Shown piece by piece: positions 34,498 to 44,627 of a stretch of 64,000 bases of DNA. The notes beneath the pieces are model-generated. The model worked only from the letters and a program-made list of their open reading frames with translations, ran no database searches and had not been told where the DNA came from. How positions within the stretch are numbered: the first letter of the stretch is position 1; each line of letters opens with the position of its first letter. Made by a program: the position numbers and the translations under genes. This DNA comes from an uncultured Lachnospiraceae bacterium (lineage in GTDB: Bacteria; Bacillota; Clostridia; Lachnospirales; Lachnospiraceae): contig CACXGE010000124.1 of NCBI GenBank assembly GCA_902767135.1, positions 18,086 through 82,085 of the forward strand, written 5' to 3'.

Positions 34498-36462
34498 TTA
34501 TCTAATGGAATAATCTGAATAATCCAATGAAAAATTGGGATTATAGTAAGGGTCGCCTGCTTCTAATTCTTCCTTCCACTTCTCCTTAAAATTCTCACAT
34601 TCTTCATTGTATCTTTCTTTTTTTGCCTTATTATCTTCAAATCCTCTGGACTTGGACTCATAATGAATGGCCTCTGCAAAAGGAGTAAAAATGTTCAGAT
34701 AACCGGCCTTTCTTATTTTTAGGCAAAAATCCACATCGTTTAATGCAACCCTATAGTTTTCATCCAACCCGCCTACTTCACGATAAATTTTTCTGCTTAC
34801 CATCAAACACGCTCCTGTCACTGCAGATACATCCTGTGTATAGCACAAGCGTCCCATATATCCCAGATTCTCCTTTGGCATACCATAGTGACTGTGGCCT
34901 GCACTTCTGTGTGCCCCAAGCCCCAACACAATTCCTGCATGCTGTATTGTCATATCTGGATAATACAATTTTGCACCTACCGCTCCCACCTCAGGTCTTT
35001 GGGCATGCATTAGCATTTCTTCCATCCACTGAGGTGTGAGAATTTTGATATCATTATTAAGAAGCAACAGATAGTCCCCGTCAGCATTTTCTGCTCCCAG
35101 ATTGTTAATCTTAGAGTAGTTAAACTCTCCTTTGTAAGTTACAACCTTTACATTATCAAATTTTTCTAATTCCTTATAATAGTCAAAAATGCTGTCTTCA
35201 TCTGAGTTATTCTCGATTACAATCATCTCATAATTGTCATAAGTAGATTTTAGTCGAATGGATTCTATACATTTTTCTAAATCCTCTCTATGGTTTTTGT
35301 TTGGTATCAAAATCGATATCTTTGGGTTCCCTGCAATCTTGTAGGATAATTGAAAAATCGTAGGAAATGCCCTTGTACCTTCCACTTTGTCTACCGGAAT
35401 CTGATGATCGATGCAGAAATCATATACCGCCCTCTTAGCCGCATCAATGGCATAGGTTTTTGCATCGATATTATCCGCTACGGAACCTGCATGGGAACGC
35501 CAATAATACAATACCTTTGGAATGTGACATACCTTTTTTGCCTTCTTTGTCAGTCTCAAAATCATATCATGATCCTGACTTCCATCATAGGCACTGCGGA
35601 ATAACTCTGTCTGCTCTAACAATCTTCGGTCAAAAACACTGAAATGACAGATATAATTGTTTGCCAAAAGATTATCGGGGGAGAAATCCGGTTTGAAATG
35701 CATGGTAGCCATATTGTCAATGGAATCCCCGGTAAAGGTAACCTCGTCTGTGTAGATATAATCCGCATCTTTTTCACAAATCATCTTCATATTCTCAAAT
35801 AAGGCACAGGGATGAAGCAGGTCATCATGATCAAACAAAGCAATATACTCTCCTGATGCCATTTTCAGACACTCATTTGTGTTTTCAGAAATCCCAAGAT
35901 TTTTCTCTAGTTTTTTATATTTTATGCGTGAATCCTTAGATAATATGCTCTTACATATTTCCCCCACATAAGTATGTTCAGCATCGCTTCCATCGGCTAA
36001 ACATAATTCCCATTTTCTGTAGGTCTGCGCCTGTACAGACTCTATCATTTCCACAAGAAACTTCTCCGGAGTATTATACAGTGGCACCAAAATACTAAAG
36101 GTAATATCTTTTGGGAATTTTGTATTTTCCTGCTCTTTTATCAATTCAGGTCCGGGATAACTTTTGGAGCCATAGTTTTTCTGCACTTTTTTCTGATGAA
36201 GTTTGTGTACAATCTTCTTTGTCATCCCAATCACACCTCCATACATTACGTATGCAGTTTTGGTTCTCTTACAGAAAAAATAAACTACTCTTAAAGGCTT
36301 TGTCATTTTCCAGGCTGGCGAATTCTTAATCTTTGCCAGATTTTCTGTTGCAAGCTTTGCTTCTGACAGTGCTGCCTCGTACTTCATATCCAATTCCTGA
36401 TAACGTTCTTGCAACTGTTCATACTTTTTCTTTTCCTGTTCATATTGTTCTCTATAATCCAT
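34498..36462 (-). CDS. Bifunctional family 2 glycosyltransferase with N-terminal coiled coil
   Basis: The first 50 residues form a coiled coil (Tyr/Glu/Gln heptads). GT2 module 1 (about 120-390) has FSILVPLYNTP, LCLADGSD, ALFDHDD and YDGSQDHDMILR. Module 2 (about 395-640) has KISILIPNKNH, IVIENNSDED, YLLLLNNDIKI and NDVDFCLKIRKAGY. Two complete domains suggest a polymerising or two-linkage enzyme that builds a repeat from sugar nucleotides, as in other ABC-exported polymers. The 654 residues are usual for this class. AAAGGT lies about 10 bases before the ATG. Confidence 0.92.
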   Translation of the reverse strand: MDYREQYEQEKKKYEQLQERYQELDMKYEAALSEAKLATENLAKIKNSPAWKMTKPLRVVYFFCKRTKTAYVMYGGVIGMTKKIVHKLHQKKVQKNYGSKSYPGPELIKEQENTKFPKDITFSILVPLYNTPEKFLVEMIESVQAQTYRKWELCLADGSDAEHTYVGEICKSILSKDSRIKYKKLEKNLGISENTNECLKMASGEYIALFDHDDLLHPCALFENMKMICEKDADYIYTDEVTFTGDSIDNMATMHFKPDFSPDNLLANNYICHFSVFDRRLLEQTELFRSAYDGSQDHDMILRLTKKAKKVCHIPKVLYYWRSHAGSVADNIDAKTYAIDAAKRAVYDFCIDHQIPVDKVEGTRAFPTIFQLSYKIAGNPKISILIPNKNHREDLEKCIESIRLKSTYDNYEMIVIENNSDEDSIFDYYKELEKFDNVKVVTYKGEFNYSKINNLGAENADGDYLLLLNNDIKILTPQWMEEMLMHAQRPEVGAVGAKLYYPDMTIQHAGIVLGLGAHRSAGHSHYGMPKENLGYMGRLCYTQDVSAVTGACLMVSRKIYREVGGLDENYRVALNDVDFCLKIRKAGYLNIFTPFAEAIHYESKSRGFEDNKAKKERYNEECENFKEKWKEELEAGDPYYNPNFSLDYSDYSIR

Positions 36463-36496
36463 ACCCGATACTACCTTTCCTTCTGGTTTTATCCTT

Positions 36497-38299
36497 TTAT
36501 TTTCTAGGCTTTAAAAAAGGAATTCTTTTGATTATCTTGTATCCTAAAGACCCATATATTTTTTGTAACATATCATTGGCTTCTATCAGTTGTTTTGTAA
36601 GTGCTGCATTCTTTTCTTCCAGATTTTCTATCACCTGCTCTGGATTTTTTATTTTTATCTCCTTTGCATTCTCTTCTCCCTGCATTTTCCATTTCTGAGT
36701 AGATGCATCTGCTTTTTCCCTGTTTCTATAAGAAAACTTATCATAAGCTTTCCTATATTCCCCTGCCATTTCTTCCACGCTTTTTAAGACTGCCTTAGCC
36801 ATGTTCTTCTTCTTTTGCTGATATACTTCCTGCTCATTGTTCCATATATGGAGAATTCTCTCTACCATCGCCTCCGGTTTCTCCTCTACATCTACCAAGA
36901 AACCAATATCTTCTTTTCGGATTCTTTCACTGATGGCACCAATATCTGTGGCAAGCACCGGAATTTCACTGATAATTGCTTCCGATAAGGTATAGCTAAA
37001 GGTTTCTGCCCACAGGGGCAACAGGCAAATCAAATCAATCCCGTATCCCTGGAGCAGACCTTTCACGGTCTCCTGGCTGTAGGTTCCTACCTTCACCAGA
37101 TTTTCCTGATTCATCTTTGCCATCTCTTTGTCCCCAATCGTACCTACAATATACCACATAATCTCATCCTTGTTGGTATTGGATTCTATCATCCTCTGTA
37201 TGAGACGGCTTCCCTTTGCCGGTACCATTCCGCCTAAGAATCCTACTTTCAATACATTCTTCGGTCGTTCTATATGGTTATTGCGGACTTTCACAATGCC
37301 ATCGGTGTAAAATCTTCCATCATACTCCAAAAATACCTGGAATTTCAAATCCCCTTCCCCAAACATACCGGAAAATCCATTGATTAAAAATCCACACATA
37401 CTGTAATTGGAATTCTCACAGTGGGCGGTTCTCACATCCGGGCGCAAATGCTTTTCCGGCAGAAACACATGGGTTTTCCCTGTGATATCACTAATCTGGA
37501 CATAGGTCTTTACTAGCTTGGAAGATTTTCCACGAAGCAGTGCCCAGCCTTTTCCAAACTCTTCATCCAAGTCCCATTCCACTTTATCTGTCACAATCAC
37601 GTTATCTATATCCAGAGAATCTCTTAGATTGTGAAAATTTCTAATCTCCGATAAACCATGAGGAATCACTTTCATTTTAGGGGAAAGTTCCGGATAATAC
37701 CCTTCCATAATCTCCTTGGCCGAATTAGATGGAAAGTAAAGTTCTTGGGTGTATCCTAACATCTTCCTTGATATTTCCTGCCATTTCACCAGGAAATCTT
37801 CATCCTGTCCAAATTTATTCTTAAGACAATTCTGACAGTTTCCTCTGTTTTCCGGACTGGAACAAAAATGCATGGTCTCATCCAGAAGTTTGATACTTGG
37901 ACAAATATAATAAAAATCATGTATGGTGCAAACCATGGGGATATTGTGTTTTCTCACAATCTCAAATACATCAAAGGATAGATTCACTGTATGATGTATG
38001 TGTACCAAATCAAAATGGAATCCACACATAATACGCTCCAATATATCCCTGATGTTATCATCAAAAAACACAATGTCCTCTGTGAGCTCTCCCACTGGAA
38101 ATTTATATAACTTTTTCTCCTCGCCATAATCTGTCAGGCGGATAAATTCCTCATCCCTTGCCAATACATACAAGTGGTAAACATTTTTCAACTGCTCTAC
38201 AAGATTTCTCACATGAAGCTGGGTCCCCCCCAGGTTGTTGCTTGCATCCTCGGCAAAATCTCCATGTAATACGTAAAGTATTTTCTTTTTATCTTCCAT
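36497..38299 (-). CDS. Family 4 glycosyltransferase with an inserted beta-rich domain and C-terminal coiled coil
   Basis: The N-terminal Rossmann domain (about 1-215) has NNLGGTQLHVRNL, VHIHHTV and CTIHDFYYICP. A Cys-rich segment (CSSPENRGNCQNC) could bind metal. The second Rossmann domain resumes at about 350 (VGFLGGMVPAKGS) with PLWAETFSYTLSEAI as the GT4 E-x7-E-like site. Between them about 135 residues look like a carbohydrate-binding-type beta sandwich. A coiled coil ends the protein. I prefer ATG 38299, which has GGTGA upstream, to ATG 38311. Confidence 0.87.
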   Translation of the reverse strand: MEDKKKILYVLHGDFAEDASNNLGGTQLHVRNLVEQLKNVYHLYVLARDEEFIRLTDYGEEKKLYKFPVGELTEDIVFFDDNIRDILERIMCGFHFDLVHIHHTVNLSFDVFEIVRKHNIPMVCTIHDFYYICPSIKLLDETMHFCSSPENRGNCQNCLKNKFGQDEDFLVKWQEISRKMLGYTQELYFPSNSAKEIMEGYYPELSPKMKVIPHGLSEIRNFHNLRDSLDIDNVIVTDKVEWDLDEEFGKGWALLRGKSSKLVKTYVQISDITGKTHVFLPEKHLRPDVRTAHCENSNYSMCGFLINGFSGMFGEGDLKFQVFLEYDGRFYTDGIVKVRNNHIERPKNVLKVGFLGGMVPAKGSRLIQRMIESNTNKDEIMWYIVGTIGDKEMAKMNQENLVKVGTYSQETVKGLLQGYGIDLICLLPLWAETFSYTLSEAIISEIPVLATDIGAISERIRKEDIGFLVDVEEKPEAMVERILHIWNNEQEVYQQKKKNMAKAVLKSVEEMAGEYRKAYDKFSYRNREKADASTQKWKMQGEENAKEIKIKNPEQVIENLEEKNAALTKQLIEANDMLQKIYGSLGYKIIKRIPFLKPRK

Positions 38300-38311
38300 A
38301 TCCGTCACCAT

Positions 38312-39700
38312 TTATGATCTCTTTAAGGGTTTTATAAGTTTCTCCAAGGCACAGGCTAGCCGGAACCTTTTAGAATGATAAATATTATACAATTCTTCTC
38401 CTTTGTATTTATCTTCTCTGACCAGGGTTTCGTATGCATTTTCCAATTCCACAATACGCTTTCCATATATCCCGTCCTGCTCATCCATCACTGCAATCTT
38501 TCCATTACTGCCCAACATATAACCACGCAAAATTGTTTTTGCATCAAACCCTTCATCCTTACCCTTTCCTTTGTCCTGAATCTTTCCAGCTAATACCTGT
38601 TTTGTTTCCCTGGCAAAGAAATGATTTTCCTGCTCCTTTACCTCATTGATATAGAATGCCTGAATCAGATGATTCAGGATTTTTTCTTCTTTTTCATCAG
38701 CAAATGCAGGATTTACACCTGCATACCCCAAGGCAAAAACAAAATTTAATCTAACTCCTTTGATTTTACCTTCCACGCAGATACTGTAATTTTTCCTCAC
38801 TGCGTAAAACTCTCCATCCGAAATTTCTATTTCTTTCGGAAACTTTTCGCATAGAATCAGGGTGTTTTCCTTTTTATCTGCAAACAGTAAGTGCAACTTG
38901 ATATTTTTCTGCAGATCCTCATTGGGATTCTTCTGACAATATTGCACATTCGCTCTTACATAAGCTTCGTGACGCTCTATAAGAATCTTCTCATGCTCTT
39001 CAATTAATTTTCGTTTTTCTTCGGTAGCAAAAGAGGCGGTTCCTTTGTGATAGATAAAGGTATCATCACACATCACATGGATATACCCTTCCTTTTCTGC
39101 CCGATAACAAAAGTCGTTTTCCTCTCCATAACCCTTTTCAAAAGCTTCTGCATCAAAAAGCCCTATCTTCTCAATGACCTCTCTTTTGATAAACATACAA
39201 AATCCAACTGCCACAGATATTTTTGGGTATCGTCTCAAGCTGCATCGTTCCACCAAATCCGCCATATCCTGGGCACTCATTCCCTGCGGCAATGGATTAT
39301 CCTTTAAAAATTCAGGAACAGAACATAAGGTTGCCGCATTTGACAAAGGGGTTACGGATGCAATACTTCTGCTGCTGTATGCGCATTCTATTATTTTCTC
39401 TACCCATCCTTTTGTAACCAAAGTATCGGAATTTAACAAAATCACATCCCTGTGGGAATACTCCATCCCTTTGTTGACACTGGCTGAAAATCCTAAGTTT
39501 ACCTCATTCTTTAACAGGACAATTCCAGGATGATGTATCGTCTCCAAATAGGCAAGCACATTTTTGTCCGGACTTTTATCATCTACAATAAGAAGACGGT
39601 GTGATGTCAAATCTGTATTTTCTAATATGCTGTTTACACATTGTTTCAATTCTTCCAGTCCATTGTAAACCGGAACAATAATATCAATACTTTTAGACAT
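38312..39700 (-). CDS. Family 2 glycosyltransferase with C-terminal extension
   Basis: The GT2 domain (about 1-265) has IDIIVPVYNG, IVDDKSPD, VILLNSDT and GYGEENDFCYRAEKEGY, the last a typical acceptor-side motif. The remaining 200 residues include a lysine-rich stretch and a predicted helix (VELENAYETLVRE) but no second GT domain. The final segment (FRLACALEKLIKPLK) resembles the tails of neighbouring enzymes and may be amphipathic. AGGAG precedes the ATG, 3 bases after the methyltransferase-kinase gene. Confidence 0.87.
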   Translation of the reverse strand: MSKSIDIIVPVYNGLEELKQCVNSILENTDLTSHRLLIVDDKSPDKNVLAYLETIHHPGIVLLKNEVNLGFSASVNKGMEYSHRDVILLNSDTLVTKGWVEKIIECAYSSRSIASVTPLSNAATLCSVPEFLKDNPLPQGMSAQDMADLVERCSLRRYPKISVAVGFCMFIKREVIEKIGLFDAEAFEKGYGEENDFCYRAEKEGYIHVMCDDTFIYHKGTASFATEEKRKLIEEHEKILIERHEAYVRANVQYCQKNPNEDLQKNIKLHLLFADKKENTLILCEKFPKEIEISDGEFYAVRKNYSICVEGKIKGVRLNFVFALGYAGVNPAFADEKEEKILNHLIQAFYINEVKEQENHFFARETKQVLAGKIQDKGKGKDEGFDAKTILRGYMLGSNGKIAVMDEQDGIYGKRIVELENAYETLVREDKYKGEELYNIYHSKRFRLACALEKLIKPLKRS

Positions 39701-39703
39701 AGA

Positions 39704-41863
39704 TTACTCCTTTCTCTTATTTTTGATAAGCTTTGCCTTTCTAAGCAATCGGTACTGTCTGCTGTTCTTTATATAATCCAGTTCACCCAAGATTCTTCTA
39801 TAGTATGCAAAGGTTTCTTCCTCTGGCATCACCTTAATTCTACCGTGAATTTCCAGCACTCCATTTTCAGGAAGTTCCGGTTCCAAATAATACTGTGGAT
39901 CCCCACTGATAAAAATTTGTTTTCCATTCTTTTCAAATTCAGCATTGTTCCCAAGAATCTCAGAGCCTTCCAAATCTTTTCCATTGATTTTCAAAATCTG
40001 CATCTTTAATCCTCTTCCCTCTAATGGATCGAATCTTAAATTTTTGATAGAAGCATATTTGTCTATTTCAAAGGTTACTGTAAACTCCCCATTCTCCTCA
40101 CAGATAAACTGATGATATCCGTCATTTTCAGAGAATCCATCCCCTGTATCAAAAAACAGCATACACGGAATCTTTTTCTTGCTTTCCTCCAATGCCTTTT
40201 CTCTATCTGCTGTGTTGAGTAATTCTTGTAAATTTAATTTTCGAATTTCTGCCCCATATTCAGCTAAGGGATTTCTTCCCACATATTCTTCTGCAAAGTG
40301 TTTTGCCCATTGAACATAAACTTCTCCATCTTCTCTGGTGATACCAAGAATGTCATAGACTTCCTCTCTCTGAATCAGGGGAGTTAATAAATTCTTGTGC
40401 TGGGTATACAATTCATTTACCAGACGCCACACGATAAAATTTATAGGGACAGCCACATCGAAAATCCATTCCCCATCAATCAAAACATACCCATCTTCCC
40501 GACAGATAATATTGTCACAAATGCAGTCTATATTTGCCGGACACACTGCAAAGTCCTTTTCCTTCCCACTGGTAGCTGTGCCAAAAATCTTTTCAAAATC
40601 CTCTGTCTGATAAGGAACTTCATTGGAATGATTCTTTAAAATATCACGGATTTCTGTGATTATTTTTACAATCTCGTTCTTTTTTTCTTTTTGTGCAAGG
40701 GCACAAATGATAGAATCCAGATTACTGTCTTTTAAAAATTCATATCGAATTACCCCATCCTTGTATTTTCCAGGAAGGTTAATCAATTCTTCCATAGTAT
40801 TCATCCTGCTCTTTGTTGCAATTTTCTCCACATGCGGAACGGAGGCAACATTGAGAGGCTTCTTAATCACATATTTTTCTTCATCAACGCCTTGATATAT
40901 CATCGTCGCAATGCGAAATTCCGGCTTTCTTAAGCTATTGAGCTTGGCGTAAAGTACCTTGTCCTCCTTCTGTCCCTGTCCTACCACAGCCTCTACAAAG
41001 AAGGAATTGGCAAATCTATCCATAATATTTTCGTTTTTTAGGGCATCAATCAGTTGTTCTTCACTGAACAGACTACATCTTTTCTGATAAAGATTCATAT
41101 ATTCCCGACCAAAGCTGCTGCTATTAATGGTGGCATCTGTGTAGATTTCACTTGGGAATTTATAATCAGGATAAGGATAATAGTAGGTAATATCCTGAAT
41201 GCCACATTCATGGAAAAGATCTGTCAGTTCCTTCTTGGAAAAGGTACGAACCTGGTCATTTCCTTCATACTGATTCAGACCCAAAAAGAAAGTGTCGGTG
41301 TGATCTTCATAAGCACCGGCAAAATACTTTTCCCCTAGTCGATTTTCAATTGCCATAAGAATCTTTCCGCCCGGTTTCACATATGACATCATCTTCTGTA
41401 AAAAATCATGATATGGAGTTTTCCCTTTTGTAAAACTCATAGCATATTCAAATACACCAATCAAAATCACATAATCATACTCTGGCTTTAGCTGCATATC
41501 ATTAAAATTTCCTACTAAAATTTCCAAATTATCATAAGACTTATGACGCTCATAATTGATTGTTGCACGTCTTTTTGACAATTCCACACTGGTAACACTT
41601 CCCGCCATTTCACAAAGGGCACCGGTAACTCCACCACAGCCGGAACCAATCTCTAATACCTTATCTGTTTTCTTCATTGGATACCAGGTGATAATATTTT
41701 CACGCATTTGAGCCAAATGATATGCACAGGCATAGCTTCTTCTATCCTTGGGAATATCCGTAAGGCTCCATCCATTCTGAACAAACTCCAGAATATCTTC
41801 CTCCACATCTCCATCTGAATAGTGATCTATCTGAGTATAATATTTTAAATTTAAATCTGCCAT
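39704..41863 (-). CDS. Methyltransferase-kinase-like fusion, candidate WbdD-type chain terminator
   Basis: The N-terminal domain (about 40-260) is a class I SAM methyltransferase, with motif I VLEIGSGCGG (69-78). A middle domain (about 320-500) resembles aminoglycoside phosphotransferase/kinase folds: YVIKKP (K334/K335) as the ATP lysine, NIDCICDN with D446 and N451 at the spacing of the HxDxxxxN catalytic loop, and LIDGEW with D463 at the metal-binding position. A beta-rich C-terminal part (about 560-680) follows. In E. coli O9a, WbdD has the same methyltransferase-kinase order and caps chains that Wzt then recognises. Here the gene lies directly downstream of wzt. This role is inferred; the beta-rich tail is unlike WbdD. 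Confidence 0.8.
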   Translation of the reverse strand: MADLNLKYYTQIDHYSDGDVEEDILEFVQNGWSLTDIPKDRRSYACAYHLAQMRENIITWYPMKKTDKVLEIGSGCGGVTGALCEMAGSVTSVELSKRRATINYERHKSYDNLEILVGNFNDMQLKPEYDYVILIGVFEYAMSFTKGKTPYHDFLQKMMSYVKPGGKILMAIENRLGEKYFAGAYEDHTDTFFLGLNQYEGNDQVRTFSKKELTDLFHECGIQDITYYYPYPDYKFPSEIYTDATINSSSFGREYMNLYQKRCSLFSEEQLIDALKNENIMDRFANSFFVEAVVGQGQKEDKVLYAKLNSLRKPEFRIATMIYQGVDEEKYVIKKPLNVASVPHVEKIATKSRMNTMEELINLPGKYKDGVIRYEFLKDSNLDSIICALAQKEKKNEIVKIITEIRDILKNHSNEVPYQTEDFEKIFGTATSGKEKDFAVCPANIDCICDNIICREDGYVLIDGEWIFDVAVPINFIVWRLVNELYTQHKNLLTPLIQREEVYDILGITREDGEVYVQWAKHFAEEYVGRNPLAEYGAEIRKLNLQELLNTADREKALEESKKKIPCMLFFDTGDGFSENDGYHQFICEENGEFTVTFEIDKYASIKNLRFDPLEGRGLKMQILKINGKDLEGSEILGNNAEFEKNGKQIFISGDPQYYLEPELPENGVLEIHGRIKVMPEEETFAYYRRILGELDYIKNSRQYRLLRKAKLIKNKRKE

Positions 41864-41881
41864 GGTTCCTCTCCTTGCGTT

Positions 41882-43174
41882 TTAGTCATGAATAGTAACT
41901 TTAGTCACCATATCGTAATATCCTACCGTATTTTTATCTGAAATCACTGTAAGGTTACATACGTCATACAGTCTGTGATACACATTAAATTCACCCTGTT
42001 CAAACCCTGTACATCCTAGAGACAACAGATATTCCGCCCCTTGCAGACTCATATTCTGTTCAAAGGTAACTTCTACTTCGTCTCCCGGTTCTTTCGGTCC
42101 GATAAAATTCTTCTCTATCATAGTATTTGTACCGGTAATTTCTATCCCTTGTACATTCTTAATAGAAAATGCACAGATAGGGTCCGGTACCCTTTGATAA
42201 AATTTTATTTTCACCCGAATGGTAAAATTCGTACCCTTTTCAATGGTATCCGAGACAACGCCATTTTCATCTTCTATGGTGTAAGAGACAATCTCCGCTG
42301 CCTTATTTCCATACTCTAATAATTCCGGGTTAGACTGGATAGGATTAGATGCAGCAGACTGCTCTTTCTGCTCTTGCTCTTTTTTCTTCTCCGGCAACTC
42401 TACAGAGTTTATCTCTTCATCTACTTCGTCTAGTGGCAGTTGACCAACCAAAAGCTTTTTGTACATATCAATCATTGCCTTGGGGGTCCCTTCTGCAAGC
42501 TTAACTCCTTTATTGATCAGGATTGCCCTGTCACAATACTTACTGATGCTACCCAAATCATGACTTACAAATAGTATGGTCTTTCCCTGATTCTTGAATT
42601 CCTCAAATTTGCGATAACATTTTGCCTGAAAGAACACATCTCCTACAGAAAGTGCCTCATCTACAATCAAAATATCCGGATCGATATTGATTGCCACCGC
42701 AAATGCCAATCGGACAAACATACCGCTGGAATAAGACTTCACCGGCTGGTTTACAAAATCTCCAATATCTGCAAAATCCAGGATATCCTGCAGTCTTTCA
42801 TCAATCTCTTCCTCTGAAAATCCAAGCATAGTGCCATTAAGATACACATTTTCAATTCCTGTGTATTCCATATTAAATCCGGCTCCAAGTTCCAGCAATG
42901 CAGAAATTCTTCCGTTTACCTTTGTCTCTCCCTCTGTGGGATTCAACACTCCTGTAATAATTTTTAAAATAGTTGATTTACCGGAACCATTTGTCCCAAT
43001 AATCCCAACGGTTTCTCCTTTATTTACCTGAAAATCTATATTTTTTAACGCATAATGTTCCTTGTACTTTTTTTTCTTTGTCAAACCTAAGGATTCTTTT
43101 AGTCGGTCTGATGGCTTATCGTAAAGCTTATACATTTTCGAAACATTATTTACCTGTATTGCCAAATCTCCCAT
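41882..43174 (-). CDS. wzt: ABC transporter ATP-binding protein with Wzt-type C-terminal domain
   Basis: The nucleotide-binding domain (1-245) has Walker A GTNGSGKST, signature YSSGMF and Walker B ILIVDEALSVGD. A Lys/Glu/Gln linker follows (about 250-290). The C-terminal 140 residues form a beta-sandwich of the Wzt C-domain type (NFTIRVKIKFYQ...CAFSIKNVQGIEITGTNT). In O-antigen exporters this domain binds the modified end of the finished polysaccharide. It pairs with the permease 10 bases upstream. AAGGAG precedes the ATG. Confidence 0.93.
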   Translation of the reverse strand: MGDLAIQVNNVSKMYKLYDKPSDRLKESLGLTKKKKYKEHYALKNIDFQVNKGETVGIIGTNGSGKSTILKIITGVLNPTEGETKVNGRISALLELGAGFNMEYTGIENVYLNGTMLGFSEEEIDERLQDILDFADIGDFVNQPVKSYSSGMFVRLAFAVAINIDPDILIVDEALSVGDVFFQAKCYRKFEEFKNQGKTILFVSHDLGSISKYCDRAILINKGVKLAEGTPKAMIDMYKKLLVGQLPLDEVDEEINSVELPEKKKEQEQKEQSAASNPIQSNPELLEYGNKAAEIVSYTIEDENGVVSDTIEKGTNFTIRVKIKFYQRVPDPICAFSIKNVQGIEITGTNTMIEKNFIGPKEPGDEVEVTFEQNMSLQGAEYLLSLGCTGFEQGEFNVYHRLYDVCNLTVISDKNTVGYYDMVTKVTIHD

Positions 43175-43184
43175 GTTTCACTCC

Positions 43185-44003
43185 TTATAACACATCTGCA
43201 AAATGAACCTTTAACCGGTTAAAAATTCCTGTTCCAAACACATACATCCCTATTACAAACGCCCAAAAATATAACGTGTATACCAGATGTTCAAAGAACC
43301 ATACCTTCTCATACAATGCATCACGGTATCCTGTCACAATGTAATACAAAGGATTCAATTTAAATATCCACTGGATTTTTTCCAATGCCGGCTTATCTGT
43401 TAATTTCCACATGATTGGAGTCATCCAAATTCCCACCTGCAGTGCGATACTAATAATTTGTGACAAATCCCGAAAGAACACAACCACGGCGCTGGTAGCG
43501 TATACAATCCCCAGTACCAACGCAAAAATCCCCAGGGAATAGTACAACACCTGGATGGTATAAATATCCGGTATATAACCATAACAGGCAAATAAAATAA
43601 TGGTAAATACAACAAAAAAGCAATGTACAAACAGTGCTGACAACAATTTAATTACCGGCAAAACACTAATCTTAAACACCACTTTTTTTACCAGATAGTT
43701 GTATTCTATCATAGCGTTGGTGCCACTGTTTAAGGCATCTTGAAAGAAAAACCACGGAACAATTCCTCCAAGCAGATATAGGAGAAAAGGCGGATTTTGA
43801 GGAGCTGATTCTCTAAATCCTATACCAAATACAAACCAATATACCAAAACAGTGACAACCGGTTGGACAAATGCCCAGATAATCCCCAGATAAGAGCCTG
43901 CATATCTGGTTTTAAAATCGTTTTTTGCAAGTTTCCACACCAGTTTTCTATTTTCATATACATCCTTTACAAGACTGCTTTTTGCCTTTGTCTTTCCTGC
44001 CAT
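43185..44003 (-). CDS. wzm: ABC transporter permease for polysaccharide export (Wzm/TagG type)
   Basis: Six hydrophobic helices cover most of the 272 residues, after a basic N-terminal segment with the family motif KNDFKTRYAGSYLGIIWAFV. The PFLLYLLGGIVPWFFFQDALNSG region is also typical. It should form the membrane channel with the downstream ATPase. AGGAG precedes the ATG. Confidence 0.94.
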   Translation of the reverse strand: MAGKTKAKSSLVKDVYENRKLVWKLAKNDFKTRYAGSYLGIIWAFVQPVVTVLVYWFVFGIGFRESAPQNPPFLLYLLGGIVPWFFFQDALNSGTNAMIEYNYLVKKVVFKISVLPVIKLLSALFVHCFFVVFTIILFACYGYIPDIYTIQVLYYSLGIFALVLGIVYATSAVVVFFRDLSQIISIALQVGIWMTPIMWKLTDKPALEKIQWIFKLNPLYYIVTGYRDALYEKVWFFEHLVYTLYFWAFVIGMYVFGTGIFNRLKVHFADVL

Positions 44004-44045
44004 CTTACTCTCCTAATATCTACTTATCTATTATTATAGCGACTA

Positions 44046-44618
44046 CTATTTCTTTAAACTGGAAATTCCTGGCCATTTCTGGTCTTTTTCTGAAATGATC
44101 AATTCCATATCCTCTGGTATTGGCCAATCCACTCCAATTTCCGGATCATTGTAAGCAAGACCACCTTCATCATTAGGATGATAGAAATCAGTACACTTAT
44201 ATGCAAACTCTGCCACATCTGAAAGAACTACAAAACCATGTGCAAAATTCTTTGGAATAAAGAACTGTTTTTTGTTTTCTTCTGTCAAAAGTACCCCAAA
44301 CCATTTGCCATAAGTTTTAGAACCTTCTCTTAAATCTACCGCAACGTCAAACACCTCACCTTTTACCACACGCACCAGCTTATCCTGAGGATAATTAATC
44401 TGGAAATGCAGACCACGGAGCACTCCTTTCTTAGAGCATGACTGATTGTCCTGTACAAAGGTCACATCAATTCCAGCTTCCTTGAAATCATTGTAATTAT
44501 ATGTTTCCATAAAATATCCCCGTTCATCCGGAAATACCGTTGGTGTAATTACCTTTAATCCTTCAATTTCACATGTTTCTACTGTTATCTTTCCCATTTT
44601 CTTCTTTTCCTTTCCCAT
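44046..44618 (-). CDS. rfbC: dTDP-4-dehydrorhamnose 3,5-epimerase RfbC
   Basis: The cupin fold is recognised by FPDERGYFMETYN, SKKGVLRGLHFQ (catalytic His) and FIPKNFAHGF, with FAYKCTDFYHP for the Tyr. It epimerises the 4-keto sugar made by RfbB. The 190 residues are standard. AAAGGAT lies 4-5 bases before ATG 44618, overlapping the end of rfbA. Confidence 0.96.
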   Translation of the reverse strand: MGKEKKKMGKITVETCEIEGLKVITPTVFPDERGYFMETYNYNDFKEAGIDVTFVQDNQSCSKKGVLRGLHFQINYPQDKLVRVVKGEVFDVAVDLREGSKTYGKWFGVLLTEENKKQFFIPKNFAHGFVVLSDVAEFAYKCTDFYHPNDEGGLAYNDPEIGVDWPIPEDMELIISEKDQKWPGISSLKK

Positions 44619-44627
44619 TTCTATCCT

